Origin: Anaerolineae bacterium | Lineage (GTDB): Bacteria; Chloroflexota; Anaerolineae; Aggregatilineales; Aggregatilineaceae | DNA: 64,000 nucleotides | Assembly (NCBI GenBank): GCA_018432315.1 | Contig: JAHDLB010000001.1 | Span: 124,001-188,000, forward strand | Direction: 5' to 3' | In this document: positions 35,927 through 45,886 of the stretch, piece by piece | Position numbering within the stretch: the first letter of the stretch is position 1 | Layout of the letters: each line of letters starts with the position of its first letter | Translations under genes and position numbers: made by a program | Notes under the pieces: model-generated | The model's input: only the letters and a program-made list of their open reading frames with translations | Databases searched by the model: none | Told to the model about the DNA's origin: nothing

Positions 35927-36655
35927 ATGCTGTTGCAGCGCCGCGTGCCACTCGCCAAAAGTGTTGCCCGCATCCTCCGCCAGCGGCTGCGAACCGTCTA
36001 TGCGGATGGGGGGCGCCTGCCCTCCGAGCCGGACATCGCCGCCGAGCTGGGCGTCAGCCGGGGGACCGTGCGCCAGGCGCTGACGATCCTGGAGCGCGAG
36101 GGCGCCGTCATCCGCCGCCAGGGGTCTGGCACGTTCGTCAATCCCTATTTTCTCCGCATTCAGGCCCGCGTCGAGACGGCCTACGAGTTCACCGACCTGA
36201 TCCGCCAGTCCGGCTACGAGGCGGGAATCCGCCTGATCTCGGTGGCGCGAGAGACCCCGCCCACGGATATCGCCGCCGCGCTGGGCGATGCGGCGGGCGG
36301 CGAGGCGCTGATGGTGACCAAGCTGTTCACCGCCGACGACCAGCCCGCGATTTTGTGCACCGACGTGGTGCCGGTCGATCTCATCCGCCAGCCGTACACC
36401 GACGCCGAGCTGGCGGCGCCGATTTTCCAGTTCCTCGACCGGCGCTGCTTCCAGACCATCGCACACGTGCTGGCCGACATCCTGCCCCAGGTGGCCGGGG
36501 ACGACCTCGGCCCGCTGCTGGACGTCCCGCCGGACAGCCCGCTGCTGCGTTTCGACGAGGTGGGTTTCAACAGTTTGAACAAACCGGTTTTGTTCTCGCG
36601 CGTGTATTATAGAGATCAATATATACGTTTTTCAGTCTTGCGAAAGAAGATGTGA
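35927..36655 (+). CDS. GntR/HutC-family transcriptional regulator of the purine module
   Basis: A 242-residue regulator with an N-terminal GntR winged helix (RLPSEPDIAAELGVSRGTVR, then TILEREGAVIRRQGSGTFV) and a C-terminal UTRA effector domain (YEFTDLIRQSGYEAGIRLIS; DRRCFQTIAHVLADILPQV; LLRFDEVGFNS). ATG 35927 has GGGGGG about 8 nt upstream; ATG 35906 is an alternative with no visible Shine-Dalgarno sequence. The adenine deaminase gene starts 30 bp after its stop. It probably senses a purine or a purine derivative and controls this module; the effector is inferred from context only. Confidence 0.88.
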   Translation: MLLQRRVPLAKSVARILRQRLRTVYADGGRLPSEPDIAAELGVSRGTVRQALTILEREGAVIRRQGSGTFVNPYFLRIQARVETAYEFTDLIRQSGYEAGIRLISVARETPPTDIAAALGDAAGGEALMVTKLFTADDQPAILCTDVVPVDLIRQPYTDAELAAPIFQFLDRRCFQTIAHVLADILPQVAGDDLGPLLDVPPDSPLLRFDEVGFNSLNKPVLFSRVYYRDQYIRFSVLRKKM

Positions 36656-36685
36656 CTTCGTTACACTCGCTAAAGGATATGCCTT

Positions 36686-38440
36686 ATGATCACCATTCCG
36701 GGTCGCAAACGTCTCATCGAGGCGGCGTTGGGCCGCCAGCCGCTGGATCTCGTCATCGAGAACGTCCGGCTGGTCAACGTGTACACGGGCCGGATCGAGC
36801 CTGCCGCGCTGGGCATCAAGGATGGGCGCGTGGTGACGCTCGACGCGGCGGAATACGCGGCGGCTGAGCGGTTCGACGGGGGCGGGCGCTATGCCATGCC
36901 CGGCTTCATCGACACGCACATCCACGTCGACTCGACGCTGGTCATCCCCGAAAACCTCGCCGGGCTGATCGTGCCCGGCGGCACGACGGCGCTGCTGGCC
37001 GACCCGATGGAGATCGCGAACGTGGCCGGGTTCGAGGGGATGAAGGTGCTGCTGCACAGCATGGCGAATCTGCCGTACCACATCCTGATCGAGGTCTCGT
37101 CACGCGTGCCGACCGCGCCCGGACTGGAGACGGCGGGCGGCGAGCTGGGGCTGGCCGAGGTGAGCGAAATCCTCACCTGGGAAGAGTGCATCAGCCTGGG
37201 CGAGCTGGACCCGTCGAAGGTGCTCGGCCTGCGCGACGAATACCTCGCCAAAGTCGAGGCGGCGCACCGGCTCAACAAGATCGCCAACGGCCACGCGGCG
37301 GGGTTGATGGGCCGCGAGCTGGCGGCGTATGCCTGCGGCGGCATGGCCGACGATCACGAGGCGGTCGATTACGAGGAGGCGTTCGCCCGGCTGCGGCTGG
37401 GGCTGCCCGTGCTGGTGCGCGACGGCAGCACCGAGCGCAACCTGGAGCCGATTCTGCGCGGCGTGGTGCGCGAGGGCCTGGACACGCGCCACCTGATGTT
37501 CTGCACCGACGACAAGCACCCCGACGACATCCGCGACGAGGGCCACATCGATTACCTCGTCAACCGCGCGATCGAGCTGGGCGTGCCGCCCGTCCAGGCC
37601 ATCCAGATGGCGAGCGTCAACGCGGCGGTGCATTTCCGCTTCGATCACCTGCTGGGCAGCCTGGCGCCGGGCCGCTGGGCGGACGTGCTGCTGGCCGACA
37701 GCCTGGAGCGCATCGAGCCGAGCCACGTGTTTTTCAAGGGGCGGCTCGTCGCGCAGGATGGCCGGCTGGTCGTGGACACGCCGCCCGCCGATTATCCTGA
37801 GTGGATTCACAACACCGTCACCGTGCGGCGCGGCGGGCAGGCGGACGATTTCGCCCTGCGCGCCGGCGGCCCCAGCGTGACCGCCCGCGTGATCGAGCTG
37901 TATCCCGACCAGATCATCAACAAGGTGGGGCGGGCGACGCTGGCGGTGGTCGATGGCCGCGTGCTGCCGGACATGGAGCGGGACGTGCTCAAGCTGGCGG
38001 TCGTCGAGCGGCACGGGCGCAACGGCAATATCGGCGTGGCGTTCGTGCGCGGCTTTGGCCTTCAGCGGGGCGCGCTGGCCTCGTCGGTGGCCCACGACCA
38101 CCACAACATCATCGTTGCGGGGACCAACGACGACGACATGGCGGCCTGCGTGCGCGCCATCGAGTCCATGCAGGGCGGCCTGGCGATCGCTGCCGGGGGG
38201 CAGGTGCTGGGCCAGCTCGCGCTGCCAATCGGCGGGCTGTTGAGCACCGCGCCCGTCGAGGAGGTGATCGCCGGGCTGGAAGCGATCACGGCGATCGCGC
38301 ACGACCTAGGCTGCACGCTGCCCGCGCCGTTCATGACCATCTCGTTCATTTCGCTGCCGACCGTGCCCGAACTGGGCCTGACGGACATGGGATTGGTCGA
38401 CGTCCGCCAGCATGCCCTGATCGACACCCTGATCGACTGA
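36686..38440 (+). CDS. ade: Adenine deaminase
   Basis: A 584-residue amidohydrolase of the AdeC type that converts adenine to hypoxanthine and ammonia. It has the metal motif GFIDTHIHVDSTL (H78, H80), then the family segments GGTTALLADPMEIANV, NGHAAGLMGRELAAYACGG, MFCTDDKHPDDI and VAHDHHNIIVAGTNDDDM. The length matches the family. AAAGGAT precedes the ATG. It lies between the regulator and the nucleoside importer, so adenine taken up or released by the cell enters the hypoxanthine/xanthine route, whose next enzyme is encoded at 44535-48140. Confidence 0.95.
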   Translation: MITIPGRKRLIEAALGRQPLDLVIENVRLVNVYTGRIEPAALGIKDGRVVTLDAAEYAAAERFDGGGRYAMPGFIDTHIHVDSTLVIPENLAGLIVPGGTTALLADPMEIANVAGFEGMKVLLHSMANLPYHILIEVSSRVPTAPGLETAGGELGLAEVSEILTWEECISLGELDPSKVLGLRDEYLAKVEAAHRLNKIANGHAAGLMGRELAAYACGGMADDHEAVDYEEAFARLRLGLPVLVRDGSTERNLEPILRGVVREGLDTRHLMFCTDDKHPDDIRDEGHIDYLVNRAIELGVPPVQAIQMASVNAAVHFRFDHLLGSLAPGRWADVLLADSLERIEPSHVFFKGRLVAQDGRLVVDTPPADYPEWIHNTVTVRRGGQADDFALRAGGPSVTARVIELYPDQIINKVGRATLAVVDGRVLPDMERDVLKLAVVERHGRNGNIGVAFVRGFGLQRGALASSVAHDHHNIIVAGTNDDDMAACVRAIESMQGGLAIAAGGQVLGQLALPIGGLLSTAPVEEVIAGLEAITAIAHDLGCTLPAPFMTISFISLPTVPELGLTDMGLVDVRQHALIDTLID

Positions 38441-38579
38441 ACCGAGGAGGATTGAGACATAGAAGGAGGACCGTATCGAAACTGAGCGCTGTTTCGACCG
38501 ACCGGGCCGGGCGCCTGTCGCGGCGCCGGTGAGGAACGTGAGCATCATTCGTTACTTGAGCGAAAGGATTGTTAGCCCC

Positions 38580-39596
38580 ATGAAGATTCGTTTGATTCTG
38601 ACCCTTGTACTGGTCGTCGCCGTGATGGCCGCCGCCCTGCCCACCCTGGCCCAGGATGACGACCTGCCTACCGTCAAAGTGGCGTTGATCCTGCCGGGCC
38701 GCGCCGATGACGTGTCGTGGAATCAGGCTTCCTTCGATGGCATGAACCGCGCCGTCGAAGCGCTCGAGGACACCATCGCCGTCGAGCTGACCGTGGTCGA
38801 GCAGGTGTACGACCCGGTGGACATCGAGCCGGCGCTGTTGGACTATGCACAGCAGGGCTTCGACCTGATCGTCGGCCACGGCTTCCAGTTCATGGAGCCG
38901 ATCATCAAGGTCGCCGAGGACTACCCGGATGTGAACTTCGCCATCGGCACCGGCTTCAAGATCGCCCCCAACGTGGGCGTGTATGACGTCAAGCTGGAGC
39001 AGGGCGGCTACGTGATGGGCCTCATCGCCGGCTACCTCACCGAGGCGGGCATCGTCGGCGTGGTCGGCGGCGTGGACGTCTCGGAGATTCACCGCGGGCA
39101 CGTGGCGTTTGTGCTCGGCGCCGAGGCGATCAACGAGGACGTGACCGTGCTCAACAACTTCATCGGCGACTTCAACGACGTGCCCGCCGCCAAGGAAGCG
39201 GCCCTGAGCCAGATCAGCGCCGGGGCGGACATCCTCTGGCAGAGCGGCGATGGCGTCGGCCAGGGCGTGCTGAGCGCGTGTGAAGACGAAGACGTGCTGT
39301 GCATGGGCAACACCACCGACCAGAACGAGCTCGCGCCGGAGAACACGATCGCGAGCTTCGTGTACGACTGGGCCCCGGTCTACGTGCAGATGATCGAGGA
39401 GACCGTCGAAGGCGAGTTCGGTGATGCGTTCTACTGGATCGAGTTCGCCAACGAGGGCGTGTCGGTCGTGTATAACGAGGACGTGGCCGAAGACCTGATC
39501 GACGAGGACTTGCAGGCGGCCATCGACGAGGCGATCGAGGGCTTCGTCGACGGGACGCTCGACCTGGGCGACCTGGACGCCTTCGAGCTCGACTAA
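38580..39596 (+). CDS. BMP-family (PnrA-like) purine nucleoside-binding protein
   Basis: A 338-residue basic-membrane-protein-type solute-binding protein. The signal sequence MKIRLILTLVLVVAVMAAA ends at TLAQDDD, and the mature start VKVALILPGRADDVSWNQAS is typical of PnrA/Med proteins. LIVGHGFQFMEPI, GVVGGVDVSEIHRGH and ILWQSGDGVGQGVLS follow the family. ATG 38580 places the signal peptide correctly; AAAGGA is 11 nt upstream. No lipobox cysteine is seen, so it is probably soluble or anchored otherwise. It feeds the ATPase and two permeases encoded next. The 140-bp leader (38441-38579) has two extra GGAGG-like sequences but no recognisable riboswitch. Confidence 0.9.
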   Translation: MKIRLILTLVLVVAVMAAALPTLAQDDDLPTVKVALILPGRADDVSWNQASFDGMNRAVEALEDTIAVELTVVEQVYDPVDIEPALLDYAQQGFDLIVGHGFQFMEPIIKVAEDYPDVNFAIGTGFKIAPNVGVYDVKLEQGGYVMGLIAGYLTEAGIVGVVGGVDVSEIHRGHVAFVLGAEAINEDVTVLNNFIGDFNDVPAAKEAALSQISAGADILWQSGDGVGQGVLSACEDEDVLCMGNTTDQNELAPENTIASFVYDWAPVYVQMIEETVEGEFGDAFYWIEFANEGVSVVYNEDVAEDLIDEDLQAAIDEAIEGFVDGTLDLGDLDAFELD

Positions 39597-39612
39597 CCGG
39601 ACCGTGCCAACC

Positions 39613-39649
39613 GTGGGGCCGGGGGCGGAGAAGTTGCCTCCGGCCTCAC
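39613..39649 (+). terminator. Intercistronic hairpin after the nucleoside-binding-protein gene
   Basis: GTGGGGCCGGGGGC (39613-39626) can pair with GCCTCCGGCCTCAC (39636-39649) along 14 bp with two G-U pairs and a 9-nt loop. No U-tract follows. Like the hairpin at 11504, it lies between a binding-protein gene and the membrane genes and may set their expression ratio. Confidence 0.55.
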
Positions 39650-39662
39650 TTGCGAGGACTCT

Positions 39663-41255
39663 ATGATCACAGTTGAAATGCGCGGTATCACCAAGCGCTT
39701 TCCGGGCGTGGTCGCCAACGATGCCGTCGATCTGGCGCTGCGCTCGGGCGAGGTGCACGGTCTGCTGGGCGAGAACGGCGCGGGCAAGACCACGCTCATG
39801 AACGTGCTGTTCGGTCTGTACCAGCCGGACGAAGGGGAGATCCTGGTCAAAGGCGAACCGGTCACCATCCATTCCCCCGCCGACGCGATCGACCTGGGGA
39901 TCGGCATGGTGCACCAGCACTTCAAGCTGGTGCAGCCGTTCACCGTCACCGAGAACATCATCCTGGGGCTGGATGGCTGGGGCTTTTTCGACATGGCCGA
40001 GGCCGAGCGTCGGGTCGGCGAGGTTGCGGCGCAGTACGGCCTGGACATCGATCCGGGCGTGCGGGTGCAGGAATTGTCGGTCGGGGCGCAGCAGCGCGTC
40101 GAGATCCTCAGCAGCCTGTATCGCGGCGCGGACGTGCTGATCCTCGACGAGCCGACCGCCGTCCTCACGCCGCAGGAAACTGAGGCGCTGACCGTCGTCC
40201 TGCGCGGGATGGCCGAGAAGGGCAAGACCATCGTCTTCATCAGCCACAAGCTCGAAGAGGTGCTCAAGGTGACCGACCGCGTGACGGTGCTGCGCGGCGG
40301 GCGGGTGGTGTTCGGCGCCATGACCCGCGACACCGACAAGAACACGCTGGCCCGCGAGATGATCGGGCGCGACCTGGCGAGCCTGCGCGCCGACCAACAG
40401 GCGCAGGTGCTGGCCCTGGCCGGCAGCGAGGCCGAGGCGCACGCGGGCGAGCACGGCACACCTGCGGGCGTGGGCGAATGCCTGATCGACGTGCGCGACC
40501 TGCACGTGATCGACGACCGCGGCCTGCCCGCCGTGCGCGGCCTGAGCCTGGAGGTGTACGCCGGGGAGATCCTGGGCATCGCCGGGGTGGACGGCAACGG
40601 CCAGCGCGAGCTGGTGGAGGCCATCACGCGCGTGCGCCCCATCGAATCCGGCCAGGTCGTCATCGCCGGTGAGGACGCGACCGGCTGGCGCGCACGGGAT
40701 TACATCAAGCACAACGCGGCCTACATCAGCGACGACCGCCACCGCGACGGGCTGATCCTCGATTTCGACCTGGGGCGCAACGCCACGCTCAAAGTCTTCG
40801 ACCGGTCGCCGTTTTCGCGGGTCGGCCTGCTGGACTTCCGCGCGATCGTGCGCTTCACGCGCGAGCTGATCACCGGGTTCGACGTGCGCGCGCCGGGGCC
40901 GTCGCTGCCGGCGGGCAAGCTCTCTGGCGGCAACCAGCAGAAGCTGATCCTCGCCCGCGAACTGAGCCAGAATCCGCGCGTGATCGTCGCCAACAAGCCC
41001 ACGCGCGGCCTGGACATCGGCGCGGCGGCGTACGTCCACCAGAAGCTGATGGAGGAGCGCGAGCGCGGCGCCGGGATTCTGCTGATCTCGTCCGACCTGG
41101 ACGAGATTTTGCTGCTCAGCGACCGGATCCTGGTGATCTTCAACGGGCAGTCGATGGGTGTGCTCAACAGCGCCGACGCCGCAACGCAGACGCTCGGCCT
41201 GATGATGGCCGGCACGCGGCTGGCAGACCTTACCACGCAGGAGGCAGCGTCATGA
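39663..41255 (+). CDS. Nucleoside/simple-sugar ABC importer ATPase (tandem NBD)
   Basis: A 530-residue protein with two nucleotide-binding domains. NBD1 has Walker A GENGAGKTT, signature LSVGAQQR and Walker B VLILDEPTAVL. NBD2 has a degenerate Walker A (GVDGNGQRE), signature LSGGNQQK and IVANKPTRGLDIG. This is the standard layout of RbsA/YufO-type ATPases; degeneracy in the second domain is normal. It energises the permeases encoded at 41252 and 42319, and its stop overlaps the next start by four bases. Confidence 0.93.
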   Translation: MITVEMRGITKRFPGVVANDAVDLALRSGEVHGLLGENGAGKTTLMNVLFGLYQPDEGEILVKGEPVTIHSPADAIDLGIGMVHQHFKLVQPFTVTENIILGLDGWGFFDMAEAERRVGEVAAQYGLDIDPGVRVQELSVGAQQRVEILSSLYRGADVLILDEPTAVLTPQETEALTVVLRGMAEKGKTIVFISHKLEEVLKVTDRVTVLRGGRVVFGAMTRDTDKNTLAREMIGRDLASLRADQQAQVLALAGSEAEAHAGEHGTPAGVGECLIDVRDLHVIDDRGLPAVRGLSLEVYAGEILGIAGVDGNGQRELVEAITRVRPIESGQVVIAGEDATGWRARDYIKHNAAYISDDRHRDGLILDFDLGRNATLKVFDRSPFSRVGLLDFRAIVRFTRELITGFDVRAPGPSLPAGKLSGGNQQKLILARELSQNPRVIVANKPTRGLDIGAAAYVHQKLMEERERGAGILLISSDLDEILLLSDRILVIFNGQSMGVLNSADAATQTLGLMMAGTRLADLTTQEAAS

Positions 41256-42322
41256 CGACCGCCGAACAAACGCAATCCCCGCCCCAGCCGCTGATCAACT
41301 GGCGCGGGCTGTGGCAAAACATCGTCCAGGCGGCGCTGTCGGTCGTGCTGTCGCTGGTCGTGGGCGGCATTCTGCTGCTGCTGAGCGGGCGCAACCCGCT
41401 GGAAGCCTACGAGAGCCTGTATTACGGCGCGTTCGGCACCACCGACCGCTTCACCGAGACACTGGTCAAGGCCACGCCGCTGCTGCTGATCGCCGTCTCG
41501 GTGTCGATCTCGTTCCGCTGCCAGTACTGGAACATCGGCGCCGAGGGCCAGATGATCCTCGGCTCGATCTTCTCGGTGTGGGTGGCGCTCAACATCACCG
41601 GGCTGCCCACGCTGCCGCACCTGGCGCTGTGCTTCGTGGCCGGGGCGCTGGGCGGCGCGCTGTGGAGCCTCATCGCCGGGGTCCTCAAGGCGTACCTGCA
41701 GGCCAACGAGGTGATCACCACGTCGATGCTCAACTACATCGCGGTGTACCTGCTGGCCTACCTGGTGCGCGGCCCGATGATCGACCCCGGCGGGTTCAAC
41801 TTTCCCCAGTCGCGGCTGATCCCCGACGCGCTGGAGCTGCCCCGCCTGGTGGAGCGCACCCGGCTGAACGCGTCGTTCATCGTGGCGCTCGTCGCGGCGG
41901 CGCTGGTGCTGGTCTTCTGGCGGAGCACGTGGGGCCGCCGGACGGAGATCGTGGGCGCGAGCCGGCGGGTGGCGGCGCACGTCGGGCTGAACATCCCGCG
42001 CACGGTGCTGCTGGTGGCGGGAGTTAGCGGCGCGCTGACCGGCATCGCGGGCTGGGGCGAGATCTTCGGCCTGCACTTCCGGCTGATCGAGGAGATCGCG
42101 CGCGGGTACGGCACGCTGGGGATCGTGGTCGCGCTGCTGGGCGGGCTGAACCCGGTCGGCATGGTGATCTCGGCGTTCCTGTTCGCCTCGCTGGTGGTCG
42201 GTGGCAACGCGATGGAGCGCAACGCCAACGTGCCGTTCGCGCTGGTCGACGTCATTCAGGGCTGCGTGATTCTGCTGGTGCTGTCGCGCGCGTATTTGTT
42301 CAAGAGGGCTTCATCTTCATGA
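41252..42322 (+). CDS. Nucleoside ABC importer permease 1 (YufP-like)
   Basis: A 356-residue inner-membrane permease of the BPD_transp_2 family. Hydrophobic segments begin IVQAALSVVLSLVVGGILLL. The conserved core SFRCQYWNIGAEGQMILGSI and the loop GWGEIFGLHFRLIEEIARGYG are typical of YufP/BmpD partners. Both ends overlap neighbours by ATGA, showing translational coupling with the ATPase and the second permease. It forms the membrane channel with the 42319 product. Confidence 0.93.
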   Translation: MTTAEQTQSPPQPLINWRGLWQNIVQAALSVVLSLVVGGILLLLSGRNPLEAYESLYYGAFGTTDRFTETLVKATPLLLIAVSVSISFRCQYWNIGAEGQMILGSIFSVWVALNITGLPTLPHLALCFVAGALGGALWSLIAGVLKAYLQANEVITTSMLNYIAVYLLAYLVRGPMIDPGGFNFPQSRLIPDALELPRLVERTRLNASFIVALVAAALVLVFWRSTWGRRTEIVGASRRVAAHVGLNIPRTVLLVAGVSGALTGIAGWGEIFGLHFRLIEEIARGYGTLGIVVALLGGLNPVGMVISAFLFASLVVGGNAMERNANVPFALVDVIQGCVILLVLSRAYLFKRASSS

Positions 42323-43263
42323 ACTGGGATCTGGTCACGTATTCGTTCGTGGTTGGCGTGCTGGCGTCCGCCGTGCGGTGGGCGACGCCGATCCTGTTCG
42401 CGGCGCTGGGCGAGGTCTTCACTGAGCGCTCCGGGATTCTGAACCTGGGCCTGGAAGGCATCATGCTCATGGGCGCGCTGTCCGGCTTCGTGGGCGCCTA
42501 CAACACCGGCAGCCTGTGGGCCGGCGTGCTGGTCGCCGCGGCGACCGGCATGGTGATGGGCCTGCTGATGGCCTTCGTCAGCGTGACGGCAAAGGCGAAT
42601 CAGGTCGTCGCCGGGCTGGGCATTACCATCCTGGGCGGCGGGCTGTCCACGCTGTTGTTCCGCCTGTTCTTCGGGCTGCGTAGCAAGCCGCCCACCATCA
42701 AGACGTTCGGCACCGAGCCGATCCCGCTGCTGAGCGAGATCCCAGTGCTGGGCCGGATGTTCTTCAGCCACAACGTCATGGTCTACCTGGCGTTCGTCCT
42801 GGTGGGCGTGGGCTGGTTCGTGCTCTACCGGACGCGCTACGGGCTGGCGCTGCGCGCGGTAGGCGAGCGGCCCGAGGCGGTCGACACGCGCGGCCTGAAC
42901 GTCACGCGGCTGCGCTACAGCGCCCTGATGATCGGGGGCGCGATGGCCGGGATCGGCGGGGCGTACCTGCCGCTGGCGAACCTGGGCCTGTTCTGGACGC
43001 AGATGACCGCCGGGCGCGGCTTCATCGCGGTGGCCGTGGTCGTGTTCTCGCGTTGGGACCCGGTCCGGGCGCTGGTGGGGGCGCTGGTCTTCGGGGGCGC
43101 GGCGGCGCTGCAAACCGCGCTGCAGACGCTCGAAGCGCCGATCCCGTCCGAGCTGCTGCTGATGATGCCCTACATCGTGACGATCATCGTGCTGGTCGGC
43201 GTGTCGCGCCGGGCGGAGTTCCCCAGCGCGTTCGCCGTGCCGTATTCGCGCGGCGAGGGGTGA
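42319..43263 (+). CDS. Nucleoside ABC importer permease 2 (YufQ-like)
   Basis: A 314-residue BPD_transp_2-type permease. The segment ALGEVFTERSGILNLGLEGI is the family hallmark, followed by MGALSGFVGAYNTGS and ALRAVGERPEAVDTRGLNV. About eight to ten TM segments are visible. It pairs with the 41252 product and completes a four-gene BMP-type importer. The following deaminase gene starts 3 bp after its stop, tying transport to base conversion. Confidence 0.93.
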   Translation: MNWDLVTYSFVVGVLASAVRWATPILFAALGEVFTERSGILNLGLEGIMLMGALSGFVGAYNTGSLWAGVLVAAATGMVMGLLMAFVSVTAKANQVVAGLGITILGGGLSTLLFRLFFGLRSKPPTIKTFGTEPIPLLSEIPVLGRMFFSHNVMVYLAFVLVGVGWFVLYRTRYGLALRAVGERPEAVDTRGLNVTRLRYSALMIGGAMAGIGGAYLPLANLGLFWTQMTAGRGFIAVAVVVFSRWDPVRALVGALVFGGAAALQTALQTLEAPIPSELLLMMPYIVTIIVLVGVSRRAEFPSAFAVPYSRGEG

Positions 43264-43266
43264 GCC

Positions 43267-44523
43267 ATGCCCGACCTGGTGATCCGTAACGCGGTGCACG
43301 ACCGCACGGGCCAGCGCGTGGACGTGGGCATCACGGGCGGCGTGATCGACGCCGTCGCGCCGGACGGCGTGGGGCCGGGGCGGCGCGAGATCGACGCGGC
43401 GGGCGCGCTGGTATCCCCGGCGCTGATCGAGTCCCATTTCCACCTCGAAAACGCGCTGCTGTGGGACGGCGCGATCAACCATTCCGGCACGCTGGAAGAG
43501 GCGATCCGGCTGTACGCCGCGATCAAGCGCGACCTGACGCCGGACGACATCCTGCGGCGGGCGGCGCTGGCGCTGCGGGCCGCGCTCGCCAACGGCGTGC
43601 TGTGGATGCGCAACCACGTCGACATCGACCGCGTGGCCGGGCTGCACATCCTGGAGGCGATTCTGCCGGTGCGCGAGCGGTTCCGGGACCTGATCGACAT
43701 CCAGGTGATCGCCTTCCCCCAGCACGGCATGGCGCGCGACCCGGAGGTGGTCGATTTGATGTGGCGCGCGATGGAGATGGGCGCGGACCTGGTCGGCGGG
43801 ATGCCGCACGGCGAGCGCGACATGGACGACGCCGCCCGCCAGATCGAGATCGCGTTCGAGATCGCGCGGCACTACGACGCCGATATCGACATGCACATCG
43901 ACGAAACCGACGATCCGTACTGGCACTCGCTCGAAATCCTGGCCGAGCAGACCATCGCCCACGGCTACCAGGGGCGCGTGACGGCGGGCCACTGCTGCGC
44001 GATGGCCGCCTGGGACGACGCGATGGCGGCGCGCATTATCGACAAGGTGAAGGCCGCCGATCTGCACGTGATCACCAACGCGCCGATCAACCTGCACCTG
44101 GAGGGGCGGGGCGACCCCCAGCCGGTCCGGCGCGGGATCGCGCGCGTCAAGGAGCTGCTCGAAGCCGGGGTGAACGTGACCTGCGGCCAGGACGATCTGC
44201 AAAACATGTTTTACCCTTACGGGCGCATGGACCCGCTGGAGGTGGCGCTGATCACCGCGCACGCCGCGCACCTGGCCGCGCCGGGCGAGATTCAGGCCGC
44301 GTTCGACATGCCGCGCTACCACGCGGCGCGGATGCTGCGCCTGGAACGGTACGGCGTCGAAGTCGGCGCGTCGGCCAACCTCGTGCTGATCGACGCGGCC
44401 TCGCCGGTGGAGGCGCTGCGCCGCCAGCCGCCGCGCCGCGCCGTGATCCGCGAAGGGCGCGTGCTGGCCGAAACGACCCAGTGCGTCGAGATCGACCCCT
44501 CTGTTGACCGGATTTTGTCATAA
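43267..44523 (+). CDS. Cytosine-deaminase-like amidohydrolase
   Basis: A 418-residue metal-dependent deaminase of the CodA type. Metal motif SHFHLENALL (H57, H59), MHIDETDDP, the third metal histidine in TAGHCCAMA, and GQDDLQN (catalytic Asp) follow the family in order. CodA relatives act on cytosine, isoguanine and other pyrimidine or purine bases. Beside adenine deaminase and a xanthine-dehydrogenase-type enzyme, a purine-base substrate is as plausible as cytosine. The substrate cannot be settled from motifs alone. Confidence 0.88.
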   Translation: MPDLVIRNAVHDRTGQRVDVGITGGVIDAVAPDGVGPGRREIDAAGALVSPALIESHFHLENALLWDGAINHSGTLEEAIRLYAAIKRDLTPDDILRRAALALRAALANGVLWMRNHVDIDRVAGLHILEAILPVRERFRDLIDIQVIAFPQHGMARDPEVVDLMWRAMEMGADLVGGMPHGERDMDDAARQIEIAFEIARHYDADIDMHIDETDDPYWHSLEILAEQTIAHGYQGRVTAGHCCAMAAWDDAMAARIIDKVKAADLHVITNAPINLHLEGRGDPQPVRRGIARVKELLEAGVNVTCGQDDLQNMFYPYGRMDPLEVALITAHAAHLAAPGEIQAAFDMPRYHAARMLRLERYGVEVGASANLVLIDAASPVEALRRQPPRRAVIREGRVLAETTQCVEIDPSVDRILS

Positions 44524-44534
44524 GGAAACCGTCT

Positions 44535-45403
44535 ATGCAGGAAATCGACTTTTACCGGGCCGATAGCCTGGACGACCTGTACCGTCTGCTGGCCGAAACC
44601 GGCGGGCGCGTCATCGCCGGGGGGACGGATGCCCTCGTCCAGATGCAGCGCGACGCGTTCCCGGCAGCGGTCGTGATCGACGCCAGCCGGATCGCCGACC
44701 TGCGCTACATTCGCGAGGACGGCGACCGGATCGAGATCGGCGCGCTGACCACCTACGCCGACCTGCTGGCCTCGTCGCTGGTGCGCCGGGCCGCGCCGTC
44801 CCTGATCGCCGCCGCCGAGACGGTCGGCGCGCCGCAGACGCGCGCCCGCGGCACGCTGGGCGGCAACATCGCCAACGCCTCGCCCGCCGGGGACACGCTG
44901 CCGCCGCTGCTGGCGCTCGACGCGAGCGTCACGCTGAGCAGCGCGCGCGGCGTCCGGATCCTGCCGCTGGGCGAGGTGCTGCGCGGGCCGCGCCAGACGT
45001 GCCTGGAGCCCGGCGAGATCATCGCCAGCATCGCGTTTCGCCGCCTGCCCCAGCCGTCCGGCTCGGCGTTCATCAAGCTGAGCAACCGGCGCGGCATGTC
45101 CATCGCCGTGGTGAGCGTTGCTGCCGCGCTGGCGCTGGACGCCGCGGGGCGCATCGCCGAGGGGCGCGTCGCGCTGGGGGCGGTGGCGCCGACAGCCGTG
45201 CGCAGCCCTGCCGCCGAGTCCGTCCTGGCCGGGGAGGTGCCCGGCGCGGAGACGTTCCGCCGGGCGGCGCGGGCGGCGCTGGACGACATCGCGCCGATCG
45301 GTGACGTGCGCGCGACGGCGGCGTATCGCCGCGAGGCCGCGGCGCGGCTGGTGGTCCGCGCGTTGAACGGGGCATGGGAGCACGCTGGCGGGAGGGCAGG
45401 CGC

Positions 45404-45407
<4 letters not shown>
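44535..45407 (+). CDS. Xanthine-dehydrogenase-type FAD-binding subunit
   Basis: A 290-residue FAD subunit of the molybdenum hydroxylase family (CoxM/XdhB type). The FAD pyrophosphate-binding segments are GGRVIAGGTDALVQM and TRARGTLGGNIANASPAGD, and the C-terminal CO_deh_flav domain includes AFIKLSNRRGMSIAVVSVAA. It passes electrons from the 2Fe-2S subunit to its acceptor. It is 11 bp after the deaminase gene and overlaps the 2Fe-2S gene by four bases. Confidence 0.93.

Positions 45408-45875
<468 letters not shown>

Positions 45876-45886
<11 letters not shown>

Noticed and set aside
38441-38579. Possible purine riboswitch in the leader of the nucleoside-binding-protein gene
   Set aside because: Only a short GGCGCC...GGCGCC hairpin is visible; the conserved three-way-junction core of purine riboswitches is not recognisable.
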